A stretch of 64,000 bases of DNA from G963675935 sp963719005 (GTDB taxonomy: Bacteria > Planctomycetota > Planctomycetia > Pirellulales > Thermoguttaceae). The translations under genes were made by a program, and so were the position numbers. The stretch covers positions 18,527 through 82,526 of the forward strand of contig CAVRAR010000007.1 in assembly GCA_963719005.1 (NCBI GenBank), in the 5' to 3' direction. Numbering within the stretch: the stretch's first letter is position 1; every line of letters begins with the position of its first letter. Of the stretch, positions 50,637 to 58,292 are shown in pieces. A model generated the notes under the pieces. The model was given only the letters and a program-made list of their open reading frames with translations. It did not search any database and was not told the DNA's origin.

Positions 50637-51563
50637 TCAAGCGGCTTCAACCAGTTCGGGTTTCGTTTCGGTCGCATCCTGTTTCACGAATGAGAGCAGG
50701 AAGTCGCACACTTTCGACGCTTGGCGGCTGGCCTTGAAAATGTAGTTGGCGTCGTCTTTCATTGCTTGGAGCCAATTCTTGACATAGGCGGCGTGGTTCT
50801 CCAGCGATTCGCTATTGGGCACACCCAATTCGGCAGCGAGGAAGCAAGACGCCATTTCGGCAATCAATTCGCCCATTGCGTAGCTATCGTTCTTTCGCTC
50901 CCAACCGACCCTCACCTCGCTCCAGTGGGCAAGCTCGTGCAGGGCAGTCGGGTAATAGGCACCGCCGATGAAAGACGACTTTGGCGGCAGACAGATGAAA
51001 TCACCCGCCAAGCTGTAGAATGCTCTGTTGCCGCCAAACCGAATGTCGGCTCCGGTTGCCGCAATGAGCTTCTCGGCGGGTTCGTAATCTGGTTCGGAGT
51101 GTCGGTCAGTGTCAGGCTGCTCCACGGCTTGAAACCGCTCGGCAGCGGCACCACTGACTTGATCCGCATTGAAAACGGTGAACTTTTTGAGAATCCAATA
51201 CGTGTCTTCCTCTTCCTCATCCTCGTCATCGGGCTTGTCCACTTGTTTTGTGATCGGGATATAGACAGCAATGGTCGCTCCCCATTGGCCGGGCAGAACA
51301 TCATCAGGCCGACGATGGACGCAGCAGCCGAGTTGCTTCCACTGGTTGAACGTGGCCCAGGCGTTGGAGTGGAAGCCATGCTCGGCAGCGTGAAGGCCAA
51401 GCAGAAGAATGTTGACGCCACGGTATGCCTTCCCGGTCAGGGCATTGCAGTGCGTTCCTCCGCTGTTGCCGGTCCACATTTGCCGCCAGGGGAGAAGGTC
51501 GTGTTCGAGGGCGGCGACGATCTTGGCTGTGACCTGTTCTCTGATTTGGCTTTGGTTTGACAT
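50637..51563 (-). CDS. ardC: ArdC-like antirestriction protein with zincin domain
   Basis: A 308-residue protein from ATG 51563 with GGAG upstream. The N-terminal ArdC ssDNA-binding domain (residues about 1-130: AALEHDLLPWRQMWTGN, NALTGKAYRGVNILLL, WATFNQWKQLG) is followed by a zinc-metallopeptidase domain with HELAHW at residues 209-214 and the further Glu in GELIAEMASCFL. ArdC proteins protect incoming DNA from restriction during conjugation. Its presence supports a transferable element. A type B box precedes it and a type A box follows it. Confidence 0.9.
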   Translation of the reverse strand: MSNQSQIREQVTAKIVAALEHDLLPWRQMWTGNSGGTHCNALTGKAYRGVNILLLGLHAAEHGFHSNAWATFNQWKQLGCCVHRRPDDVLPGQWGATIAVYIPITKQVDKPDDEDEEEEDTYWILKKFTVFNADQVSGAAAERFQAVEQPDTDRHSEPDYEPAEKLIAATGADIRFGGNRAFYSLAGDFICLPPKSSFIGGAYYPTALHELAHWSEVRVGWERKNDSYAMGELIAEMASCFLAAELGVPNSESLENHAAYVKNWLQAMKDDANYIFKASRQASKVCDFLLSFVKQDATETKPELVEAA

Positions 51564-51583
51564 GGCTTAGTCTCCTGTTTCAC

Positions 51584-51623
51584 CAGAACATTACCGCCAG
51601 CACGGCGACGGAAGGCGACAATT
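51584..51623 (-). promoter_or_regulatory. type B box
   Basis: Minus-strand ATTGTCGCCTTCCG...GGCGGTAATGT in the leader of the ArdC-like gene. Confidence 0.75.
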
Positions 51624-51624
51624 T

Positions 51625-51855
51625 TCATCCCAATTTGTTCCAGCAAGTCTCAACGGCGGTTTCGATTCCCTCGACATAGGCTGGACTGGCAACGTTCACA
51701 CCGGCACAAGCATGAGCAAGGATGAGGGATTCAATCGCATCCATTGCTGCGACCAATTCGGCATCATCGCCGCCGTCTTTGAGGTCGCTGGTGATTTTGC
51801 CAGCGTTGTCGATGACTTCGATGATGATTCCAAAGCAAGGGAGGTAGATTTTCAT
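51625..51855 (-). CDS. hypothetical protein of the array
   Basis: A 76-residue protein (MKIYLPCFGIIIEVIDNAGK; DAELVAAMDAIESLILAHAC). A beta-hairpin followed by helices is likely. It follows the upstream gene by 14 bases. No known domain. Confidence 0.6.
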   Translation of the reverse strand: MKIYLPCFGIIIEVIDNAGKITSDLKDGGDDAELVAAMDAIESLILAHACAGVNVASPAYVEGIETAVETCWNKLG

Positions 51856-51869
51856 ATTGGTTCTCCTTG

Positions 51870-52157
51870 TCAGACACGGGCAAAACGACGCCGACGTTCG
51901 TGCATTACAGGCGTGGCCCTTTGCCGCACTTCGACGTGATAGCCCCTTTGCTCCAATTCGATCAGCAGGTCGGCGTATTCATCGGGATTGGCGGAACGGC
52001 TTTGGGCGATGCAGCCATAGTAATCGGCGGCACAATGCTGGCCAATGTGCTGATAGCACGTGCAATACCAGCCCTGATTGTCGGCAGGCAGTTCCGGCAT
52101 GAGGGCGAAGATGATGCCCTCTTTGTCTCTGCGGAAGATGACGATAGTGGTTTCCAT
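51870..52157 (-). CDS. hypothetical protein of the array
   Basis: A 95-residue protein from ATG 52157 (METTIVIFRRDKEGIIFALM); a GTG at 52166 is an alternative. It has a Cys/His cluster (WYCTCYQHIGQHCAADYYGC) that may bind metal, and a basic C-terminus. Known from other planctomycete or proteobacterial mobile elements as a hypothetical; I give no function. Confidence 0.6.
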   Translation of the reverse strand: METTIVIFRRDKEGIIFALMPELPADNQGWYCTCYQHIGQHCAADYYGCIAQSRSANPDEYADLLIELEQRGYHVEVRQRATPVMHERRRRFARV

Positions 52158-52162
52158 TGGTC

Positions 52163-52390
52163 TCACTCTTCGGTAATGGTGAAGCCTTGCCGCTGTAGAT
52201 TCGTGAGTAAGTCACTGGCCATCCGAGGATCAACCATTATTGAGCCTCCGATCACCTGCCACTCCTCGTAGTCGATGACGCCGACATCGCAGGCTTTGGC
52301 TGCGTCTGCCGAGATAGGGGTGAGAGCGACCATGCTACCGAGCTTGGCAACCAGAAAATCGGTTCCGTCTTTTGCTGTGTTTGCGACCAT
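52163..52390 (-). CDS. hypothetical protein of the array
   Basis: A 75-residue protein from ATG 52390 (MVANTAKDGTDFLVAKLGSM); five bases separate it from the next gene. The Ser-Ala-rich middle and DYEEWQVIGGSIMVDPRMAS are soluble. A type B box is in its leader. No known domain. Confidence 0.6.
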   Translation of the reverse strand: MVANTAKDGTDFLVAKLGSMVALTPISADAAKACDVGVIDYEEWQVIGGSIMVDPRMASDLLTNLQRQGFTITEE

Positions 52391-52420
52391 GATTCGGTTT
52401 CCGTTGCCCTGCTCCTCTGA

Positions 52421-52460
52421 ATCACATAACCGCCACGATGGAAACGGAGGGCGAAGAAAT
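52421..52460 (-). promoter_or_regulatory. type B box
   Basis: Minus-strand TTCTTCGCCCTCCG...GGCGGTTATGT in the leader of the 52163-52390 gene. Confidence 0.75.
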
Positions 52461-52466
52461 CCGCCC

Positions 52467-52877
52467 CTATTCCACACCCAAGGCTCTGACTTCCCGCACG
52501 CCGAAGGCCACCTTGTCAGCAAGGGCGTGGGTAAATCCCGCTTGCTCGTGGTGCTGCACGGCGTTTTCGACCGCTTGCGATGCTGCCGCCCGTAGGTCGA
52601 GCGTGTTGACCTCATCCCCTAAATCGCACAGGCTTGCCTGCAACGTGACTGCCACCACCACCTCAGCATCGTCGTTGCCTCGCTCTAATTTGCTCGGGGG
52701 ATGGCTCATGTCGTCCAAGATTTCGGCAATCTTGTCCAACACGTCGGCTTTGGTCGCACAGGGATGCTCATTCTTCAATGCCTTGCGGTTGTCTTGAACC
52801 AGCCAGGGCGTCTCAATGTTGTTGGCATCAAAGATCAGGCCAATCAGCCCAACCTTGGCTCCATCGGGAATGTTCAT
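52467..52877 (-). CDS. hypothetical protein of the array
   Basis: A 136-residue protein from ATG 52877 (MNIPDGAKVGLIGLIFDANN). The helical C-terminal half (AAASQAVENAVQHHEQAGFT) is alanine-rich. A type B box lies before and after the gene. No known domain. Confidence 0.6.
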   Translation of the reverse strand: MNIPDGAKVGLIGLIFDANNIETPWLVQDNRKALKNEHPCATKADVLDKIAEILDDMSHPPSKLERGNDDAEVVVAVTLQASLCDLGDEVNTLDLRAAASQAVENAVQHHEQAGFTHALADKVAFGVREVRALGVE

Positions 52878-52890
52878 GTCTGGCTCCTTT

Positions 52891-52931
52891 GCATTACATA
52901 GCCGCCACAGCGAAGCGGAAGGCGAGGAAAT
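52891..52931 (-). promoter_or_regulatory. type B box
   Basis: Minus-strand TCCTCGCCTTCCG...GGCGGCTATGT, then GCAAAGGAG and the ATG of the 52467-52877 gene. Confidence 0.75.
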
Positions 52932-53206
52932 CAGTTGTTGCCCCAGATTTCTTCTACTGCTCCTGGTGGGCAATCTGGCGACAGCCGTTCAGGAATCTCG
53001 AAGCCACGTTTTGTCAGTGCCCGATTGAAGGGTGCTTCCAACAGCACGATCTGCCCCTGCTTCAACGAGGCGTATTGCTTTGCCTTATGCCCCGCCCACG
53101 CTTCACCGTCACGGGCGACGAATACGAAGCGATTCAGGCCAAAGGAATTGGCATTGCTGCTGATGGCAGCCACCTTGAAGCGTTTCTGTCCGTTGTTCTT
53201 GTTCAT
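52931..53206 (-). CDS. hypothetical protein of the array
   Basis: A 91-residue protein from ATG 53206 (MNKNNGQKRFKVAAISSNAN), beta-rich with LKQGQIVLLEAPFNRAL. The AAGG Shine-Dalgarno is close upstream, and a type A box precedes it. No known domain. Confidence 0.6.
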   Translation of the reverse strand: MNKNNGQKRFKVAAISSNANSFGLNRFVFVARDGEAWAGHKAKQYASLKQGQIVLLEAPFNRALTKRGFEIPERLSPDCPPGAVEEIWGNN

Positions 53207-53229
53207 CAGTTGACCTTTCAAGAACCTGA

Positions 53230-53244
53230 TGTACAGGAAAACTA
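53230..53244 (-). promoter_or_regulatory. type A box
   Basis: Minus-strand TAGTTTTCCTGTACA, with TAG the stop codon of the 53242-54246 gene. Confidence 0.75.
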
Positions 53245-54246
53245 CTTCTTCGCTCGGTCGGCCAGCCCTTTCATCGCTTGCAGGAAGGGGGCTAGATGCT
53301 GCTGGTTCTGCTGCCCTTTGAACTCCAAATGCTCAAAAGAAGGAAATGCTGTAATTGGCGATTCCGCACCACGATCATGGGCTTGGGCCACTTCCTTGAT
53401 TGCCCCGAACGTGGCGGCAATCATTTCGTTCCACTCACCGACTTCCTCCACAAGTGCCTTCACGTCGTACTTGCCATCGTGCCACGTATACACCCGCTTT
53501 TCCGCCCACGGATCATCGGTGTAGTACGACCGCCCGTACTTCCCTTCGTCGTCAATTTCGACTTTCATCGTCGGCAGCTTGCCGATTCGGTCGAGCAAAT
53601 GAATCACGCACAAGTGGCAGCGGACGAAATTGGGAACGCCGCCGCATCGTTCGTCGCTTGCATATTGCGTCTTGCAGAAGGTCGAATAACGCCAAGTCGA
53701 GCCGAGCCCCGTCCTGATCTTCCGCTGCTCTTGATATTTCTCATCATCGGGAGCATCCCAACGGTCGTGGCCGTTGGTTTCAAGCCAACGTCGCCACCGT
53801 TTCCAATCAAACTCCCAGCGGGTGCTGCCGCCCGTTTTGATCGTCTTCGTGAACTTGTCGTCGTCCATCGGGCAGTAGGTCACTTCGATCTCAGCCGGGT
53901 ATCGGGCGAGACCGAAGCTGGCCCATTCCGAACCTGGACCAGGAACCGTCCAGAATGAGAAGATTTCCAATGGCTGAATGTTTATGCTGCCAGACTGTTT
54001 GCGGTGCCAAGGAACAGGGACATGCTTGCAGCCGTCCAAGACAGCAGAGAACAACTGATCGTCTTGGCGTAGATCGTCCAGAGGCTTCTGGCACACGTCG
54101 GGACCGTAGTAGCGGACCTGCTCATCGACGGACTCGAAGGGCAGATCAAGAGCAAGCTGCCGCATACGCTCGACAAGGTTCTTGGCTTTTGCCGTAGAGC
54201 GTGTCTTGCTGGTCAGTCCATAGTGGATTGTCAATCCCATTGCCAT
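53242..54246 (-). CDS. hypothetical protein of the array
   Basis: A 334-residue protein, the largest unknown in the array (MAMGLTIHYGLTSKTRSTAK). Trp-rich and acidic in the middle (GGSTRWEFDWKRWRRWLETN); Cys pairs (CGGVPNFVRCHLCVIHLLDR) might bind metal. The opening MGLTIHYGL is conserved among hypothetical proteins of integrative elements as far as I recall. No catalytic motif is clear. Confidence 0.65.
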   Translation of the reverse strand: MAMGLTIHYGLTSKTRSTAKAKNLVERMRQLALDLPFESVDEQVRYYGPDVCQKPLDDLRQDDQLFSAVLDGCKHVPVPWHRKQSGSINIQPLEIFSFWTVPGPGSEWASFGLARYPAEIEVTYCPMDDDKFTKTIKTGGSTRWEFDWKRWRRWLETNGHDRWDAPDDEKYQEQRKIRTGLGSTWRYSTFCKTQYASDERCGGVPNFVRCHLCVIHLLDRIGKLPTMKVEIDDEGKYGRSYYTDDPWAEKRVYTWHDGKYDVKALVEEVGEWNEMIAATFGAIKEVAQAHDRGAESPITAFPSFEHLEFKGQQNQQHLAPFLQAMKGLADRAKK

Positions 54247-54287
54247 TTCCTTTCAGTTTGTTGCCTTGTTGCCTTCCACCAGCCTGA

Positions 54288-54301
54288 TGTACAGGAAAAC
54301 C
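54288..54301 (-). promoter_or_regulatory. type A box
   Basis: Minus-strand GTTTTCCTGTACA, 11 bases after the TAG of the 54313-54582 gene. Confidence 0.7.
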
Positions 54302-54312
54302 ATTTGAGAAGA

Positions 54313-54582
54313 CTACGCTTCGCTGAACTGGCTCTCCAAATCGGCGTCGCATTCGATCTGCTTGGGTGGGATGCCTCGTTCCTTGGCGATCTGTCCCGCT
54401 GTTGACTTCGCCCAAGCTCTGAGCCGGTAAGGTCTGACGGCATGGCGTGAGGCGGGGTCGATGATGGTCGGAGAGTCTCTCCAACAGTTGCCTGCGATGT
54501 ATTCATAGATGATCTGCCCGCCATCGAGGACTTGTACGCAGTAGCCGTAGCGGGTGGCTGCGTAAATCACGGTCTGCATCAC
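54313..54582 (-). CDS. hypothetical protein of the array
   Basis: An 89-residue protein (MMQTVIYAATRYGYCVQVLD). The N-terminal half is beta-like (GYCVQVLDGGQIIYEYIAGN); the tail is acidic. No known domain. Confidence 0.55.
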   Translation of the reverse strand: MMQTVIYAATRYGYCVQVLDGGQIIYEYIAGNCWRDSPTIIDPASRHAVRPYRLRAWAKSTAGQIAKERGIPPKQIECDADLESQFSEA

Positions 54583-54603
54583 ACTCTCCCTTCACCATCC
54601 CGA

Positions 54604-54618
54604 TGTACAGGAAAACTA
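54604..54618 (-). promoter_or_regulatory. type A box
   Basis: Minus-strand TAGTTTTCCTGTACA, with TAG the stop codon of the 54616-54798 gene. Confidence 0.75.
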
Positions 54619-54798
54619 TTTCTTCGATGCCAGCCGTCCGAGCATTCGTTCGATGTTGGCGACCTGGCCGATGAGGGGGAACATCAATTCTTCCACAGCC
54701 ACGCTGTCAGTCTTGGCGTGGATTTCTCGAACGTCGCTCAGCAAGAGTTGGGCGGCGTGGTGGGCTTTCTGAAATCGTTCCTTCTCATTTGGGTCCAT
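54616..54798 (-). CDS. small helical protein, first gene of the array
   Basis: A 60-residue protein from ATG 54798 with GGAG about eight bases upstream (MDPNEKERFQKAHHAAQLLL). All-helical and amphipathic, ending LGRLASKK. Its leader contains both a type A and a type B box, the only place with both. No known domain. Confidence 0.6.
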   Translation of the reverse strand: MDPNEKERFQKAHHAAQLLLSDVREIHAKTDSVAVEELMFPLIGQVANIERMLGRLASKK

Positions 54799-54823
54799 CG
54801 CATTGCTCCTTTCGCATTGCTCG

Positions 54824-54838
54824 TGTACAGGAGAACTA
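54824..54838 (-). promoter_or_regulatory. type A box (variant) in the array leader
   Basis: Minus-strand TAGTTCTCCTGTACA, one base off consensus. No gene ends here unless a 67-codon start-only frame (54836-55039) is real. Confidence 0.65.
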
Positions 54839-54884
54839 TTGATGAATATGAGAAGCCGCATGTGGCGGGTTGAATAGTCTCTGT

Positions 54885-54924
54885 GGAACAGAACCGCCAA
54901 GGTTGAATCGGAGGGCGAAGAAAT
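54885..54924 (-). promoter_or_regulatory. type B box in the array leader
   Basis: Minus-strand TTCTTCGCCCTCCG...GGCGGTTCTGT, one base off TTATGT, within the 264-bp divergent region between the array and the sigma-like gene. Confidence 0.7.
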
Positions 54925-55062
54925 TCGCAGAAAGCCTTTCCGCTGCGACTGACACCAGAAAATGAGACTGCTGCAAGTTGAATTCCAAGAAGGAGTTGCG
55001 GCAAAAAGTCTCAAGTATCAGCGACTTTTTGGAAAACATTCGGCGGGAAGGATAGATAAGAT

Positions 55063-55839
55063 ATGGCCCTCTTCCTCAACTGGCTGACCTTCCGAGACAC
55101 TGCAACCCTGCTGCGACTGCGGTTCCTCGAACACGCCGATTTTTTCAGGCCCAGCGACTACAATCCTCTTTTCGATTCGGAGTTGGCGAAGGTGATTGCC
55201 AGAATCCACGATCCCGACCTGCGTCAGCAAGTTTCGGAACTGAAGGGATTCGACTGGGCAAACTACATTGTCCGATCACTTCAACGGAGCGGGTTCAGAG
55301 ACGATGATTCGATTCAGGAGTTTTTCCACGAGATCGCTGTCAAACTGCTCGTCAGCCCTGGTGGATTGTTTGCCCGTTGGGAGCCGGGGAAACACGGTCC
55401 GTTGGAGAGGAGATTCCGCCGTAGCGTTTGGAATTCAATTCGCAACCTTGCCGAGAAGACCCGCAACCGACGACGATGGATGACCGCCGTCGATCCAACC
55501 GTGATGGCGGGGCAATATCCAGGGCGGGCACCCTATTCCAACTTGATCGACCAGTTTCGCCAACTGGTTGCCCAGCGATTGGGGAAGCTGGCGTTAGAAA
55601 TCCTCGATCAGAAACTCGCTGGCGAGGATGCAAACAAAATGGTGGGAAAGTCCCAGTATGGCACGCCGAGTGCTTATTATATTAAAGGGGAAACCCGAGC
55701 CATCAAGGAATTGGCTCGACAGTTCGCCACCCAGTCTGGTGATTCGGCGTTCTTGCGTTTGCTGGATCGGGCGTTTGATGCAGAGGCAGCCACCGTCGCA
55801 AAACGTCGGCAGGCAACGGCTGCCCGTCAGGCACAATAG
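55063..55839 (+). CDS. sigma-70-like factor
   Basis: A 258-residue protein with a GGAAGGA Shine-Dalgarno. The middle resembles sigma region 2 (RFRRSVWNSIRNLAEKTRNR RRW, preceded by a helical region SIQEFFHEIAVKLL) and the later helices AYYIKGETRAIKELARQFAT may form the region 4 helix-turn-helix. The match is distant, so a regulator of another kind is possible. It is divergent from the array and could direct its transcription. It ends at TAG, followed by a type A box variant and a full type A box. Confidence 0.5.
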   Translation: MALFLNWLTFRDTATLLRLRFLEHADFFRPSDYNPLFDSELAKVIARIHDPDLRQQVSELKGFDWANYIVRSLQRSGFRDDDSIQEFFHEIAVKLLVSPGGLFARWEPGKHGPLERRFRRSVWNSIRNLAEKTRNRRRWMTAVDPTVMAGQYPGRAPYSNLIDQFRQLVAQRLGKLALEILDQKLAGEDANKMVGKSQYGTPSAYYIKGETRAIKELARQFATQSGDSAFLRLLDRAFDAEAATVAKRRQATAARQAQ

Positions 55840-55854
55840 TTTTCTGTCAGTGAC

Positions 55855-55868
55855 AGTTTTCCTGTACA
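55855..55868 (+). promoter_or_regulatory. type A box (plus strand)
   Basis: AGTTTTCCTGTACA about 16 bp after the TAG of the sigma-like gene; the intervening bases contain TAGTTTTC and the palindrome CTGTCAGTGACAG. The only type A box on the plus strand. Confidence 0.7.
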
Positions 55869-56022
55869 TTGGAATGGGGATATATCCTGGGCCTTCTGAG
55901 ACACGCAACCACGACGCCACTCTGCCTCAGCCCATCGGGAAGGGGTCGCTTGTAGGATACCTCTGAAACGGTAAAATGGGGGTTTCTGATTCGCTGGCCG
56001 ATCCCCAGCACCGGAGCATGAA

Positions 56023-56802
56023 GTGGAACTGCGAGACGCAACTCGAAAGCTGATGGCCGAGACAGAGCAGGCGACTGGCTGCCAGGTGGTCGTGACCGTT
56101 GACCCTACTCTCGCTACGATGTCGGGCGTCCTGATGGCCACCACAGATCGCCCCGGCCACATCATTCGCATCCACCCGAAGGCCCCGGCTGCGGTCGATT
56201 ATTACATTGTCTACTATTGCGGCATGGTCCAGCGGTTCTTCGAGAACCCACCCGAACAGCGATTTTTCTTCGGAGTGGGGGAAAAGGGACGTTATCAGTT
56301 TCGCAAGATGCTCGAACGTATGCCAACATTCAAGCGGCTGGGCGAAGCTGCCATCTTCGCCATGTGCGAGCAGTTGCTCAACGGAATTATGACCCACCTG
56401 CGTTCCATTCCGCTCGGGTTGCGACTCGACAACTGGATTTTCAACGAACATCCCGAACTCTTGGAGATGCAGCGGAATGCCATTCAGCCCCAACTCCAAG
56501 AGAACACCCGCTCAACCAACGAGAAGTTCCGCAGCGTTTGTCCTCCGCAGGTCTTCGATGCCACAATGGCGATCAACGCCGCCTTCGCCCAATTCTGGGC
56601 CGAGAAATGGAACCAGCCCGAATTGGCATTGCCCTACAAGGCCAGCGGCTATGCGGCGGCTGGCGAGAAGCTACTGAAGATCCTCCATGATGTGCCGGAT
56701 TCAGGCAGGACGGACAAGGCGTTGATTGATGCGTGGGGGGCGGAACTGAAATTGACGAACGGGTACGTGTGGGTTCCTTACCCCGGCCCGCAGCACGCAT
56801 AG
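56023..56802 (+). CDS. hypothetical protein of the element
   Basis: A 259-residue protein from GTG 56023 with GGAG upstream (MELRDATRKLMAETEQATGC). The N-terminal third looks alpha/beta (VTVDPTLATMSGVLMATTDR PGHII), the rest helical with FFFGVGEKGRYQFRKMLERM. A HExxH or other catalytic motif is absent. It is followed after 9 bp by the TPR gene, so the two form an operon. Function unknown. Confidence 0.65.
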   Translation: MELRDATRKLMAETEQATGCQVVVTVDPTLATMSGVLMATTDRPGHIIRIHPKAPAAVDYYIVYYCGMVQRFFENPPEQRFFFGVGEKGRYQFRKMLERMPTFKRLGEAAIFAMCEQLLNGIMTHLRSIPLGLRLDNWIFNEHPELLEMQRNAIQPQLQENTRSTNEKFRSVCPPQVFDATMAINAAFAQFWAEKWNQPELALPYKASGYAAAGEKLLKILHDVPDSGRTDKALIDAWGAELKLTNGYVWVPYPGPQHA

Positions 56803-56811
56803 GATTCCTTC

Positions 56812-57897
56812 ATGGCTGAATACAATTTCAACATCTCCCTTCAGACCTTCGATGTTTCGTTGCTGCCGTCCGGTTCTCCCGCCAAGGGATCGAAGGACTT
56901 CGCCGCAGCCGTCCACCATTTCCTGCAAGAGCAGTTTGCGGGCTTCAAGGGGAATGCACGCATCGTGGTGTCCGAAGATTCCATTCTTGTGGAATGGACG
57001 CCGCCACCGTCCGTACAAGACCCGATTGAAGCGGCGGTGATGAAACTGGAAAGCGGAGAGATGGTTCCTGCCATCGTAATGCTTGAACTGCTGCGGCAAA
57101 GTCACCCCGATGATCTTCGGCTTCTCTACAACCTGGGGTTGGCCTACAGCAACTTCGGTCGGCTGGAGGATGCCAAGGCGATACTGAACGAGTCGATTCG
57201 GTTCCATCCCGGCCACGTCGATTCCCGTGTCGCCTTGGGAGTCGCCTATGCCAAGGAAGGCAACAACCAGGAAGCAGTGAAGATATTGGAGGAGGCGGCT
57301 TCCGCCGCACCAAACAATCCTTGGGCACAACGCAATCTTGGCGGTTGCCTGCTTGCCTTGCGGGAAGTTGACCGTGCCATCGCCTGTTTGGTGCGGGCGA
57401 CCCAACTGAATTCCAAAGATCAGCAAGCGTTTTTTGGATTGGGTGAGGCATATCGGGTTGCCGAGCGGCTCGAAGATGCCGACATGGCTTACCGTCAGGT
57501 GGTCGCCATTGACGAGTTCAATGACACGGCCAAGCTGGCAAAACAGCAGTTGTCAGCCCTCGCCCGTGTCGGCTTCATGATGAAGGGCGGTACGACGGGT
57601 CGCCCTGACGCCGTGATGTACTGCCTTTCGGCCTTGGAGCATTTTGCGACTTTGTCCGACGAAGAAGTGCAGAGGATTACTTTCGAGATCGGTATGCTCG
57701 GCACGAAGGGGTTCGAGATCAACGATCCTGTTCAACAGTATCAGCTTCGGTCGATGCCCGGCAAGTTTAGCGGGCTGCAAATGGTGAGCATCATGTACGT
57801 GGGCTTCAAACGAATCGCCCCGGAATGTGCGGCCAGCTTCGATCTCTCGAATGAGTACGCCGTGGCACTAAAGATGTTCAAGGAGCGGCGGAAGTAG
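56812..57897 (+). CDS. tetratricopeptide-repeat protein
   Basis: A 361-residue protein with AGGA upstream. Four or more TPRs are clear in residues about 75-230 (LRLLYNLGLAYSNFGRLEDA; HVDSRVALGVAYAKEGNNQE; PWAQRNLGGCLLALREVDRA; QQAFFGLGEAYRVAERLEDA). The N-terminal 60 residues are unknown. TPR proteins act as protein-interaction scaffolds. It is in an operon with the preceding gene; partners are not evident. Confidence 0.88.
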   Translation: MAEYNFNISLQTFDVSLLPSGSPAKGSKDFAAAVHHFLQEQFAGFKGNARIVVSEDSILVEWTPPPSVQDPIEAAVMKLESGEMVPAIVMLELLRQSHPDDLRLLYNLGLAYSNFGRLEDAKAILNESIRFHPGHVDSRVALGVAYAKEGNNQEAVKILEEAASAAPNNPWAQRNLGGCLLALREVDRAIACLVRATQLNSKDQQAFFGLGEAYRVAERLEDADMAYRQVVAIDEFNDTAKLAKQQLSALARVGFMMKGGTTGRPDAVMYCLSALEHFATLSDEEVQRITFEIGMLGTKGFEINDPVQQYQLRSMPGKFSGLQMVSIMYVGFKRIAPECAASFDLSNEYAVALKMFKERRK

Positions 57898-57994
57898 ATC
57901 ATTTTTGACGTTTCGACCATCGGTCAAATCTGTCCGATGGTGGCATTGGCGGCGGCAAAAGGTTCAGATTGAACCTTCCGCTGTGTCGAACTCG

Positions 57995-58011
57995 TCAATT
58001 TGACAAGTTGC
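57995..58011. repeat. TCAA(T/A)TTGACAAGTTGC repeat, copy 1
   Basis: Matches 60705-60721 at 16 of 17 positions. The two copies lie on either side of the PrimPol gene. Confidence 0.6.
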
Positions 58012-58016
58012 CCAGC

Positions 58017-58051
58017 CAACTGGTTGCAAAATCCTCGTTTGCAGCCAGTTG
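58017..58051. other. 14-bp stem-loop
   Basis: CAACTGGTTGCAAA (58017-58030) pairs with TTTGCAGCCAGTTG (58038-58051) with one T-G wobble and a seven-base loop. No T-tract on either strand, so not a classical terminator. Confidence 0.6.
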
Positions 58052-58292
58052 TTGCCCAGACCTTCCTGCTTCAATTCTGAATTCGTCTTTGTTCTTTTTG
58101 GTCTTCCGGTCGTCCGCATTATTTGCATTCGCCAGCGAACGCCTGGGAGCGTCTACGGGCTCATTAGGCGGCTGTCCAGAGCCGCTGGCCACGGGGAATC
58201 TGGTTACGGCCGCTCTTTTGAACTTTGGCGTTGAACACTTGGGATTTCATGCCTAATTCTTCTCAAAAAGTGGTCGGCTGCTCCTTCTTTTG

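Larger units (their letters stand above)
57898..58292. other. 395-bp intergenic region with hairpins
   Basis: Contains CCATCGG...CCGATGG (57917-57940), the TCAATTTGACAAGTTGC repeat (57995-58011) and a 14-bp stem (58017-58051). It lies between the convergent TPR and PrimPol genes. No gene is supported. Confidence 0.5.

Noticed and set aside
54836..55039. 67-codon minus-strand frame ending in a type A box
   Set aside because: It overlaps a type B box and the divergent promoter region and has no Shine-Dalgarno or domain; more likely the leader of the array.
44807..55062. The array as an integron cassette array with attC sites
   Set aside because: Box B ends in GGCGGTTATGT, superficially like an attC, but the GTTRRRY/RYYYAAC cores are not met, boxes are only about 40 bp, two box types alternate, and the recombinase is not of an IntI layout.
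57969..58256. 95-codon plus-strand frame downstream of the TPR gene
   Set aside because: It runs through the hairpins and repeats of the intergenic region without a Shine-Dalgarno.
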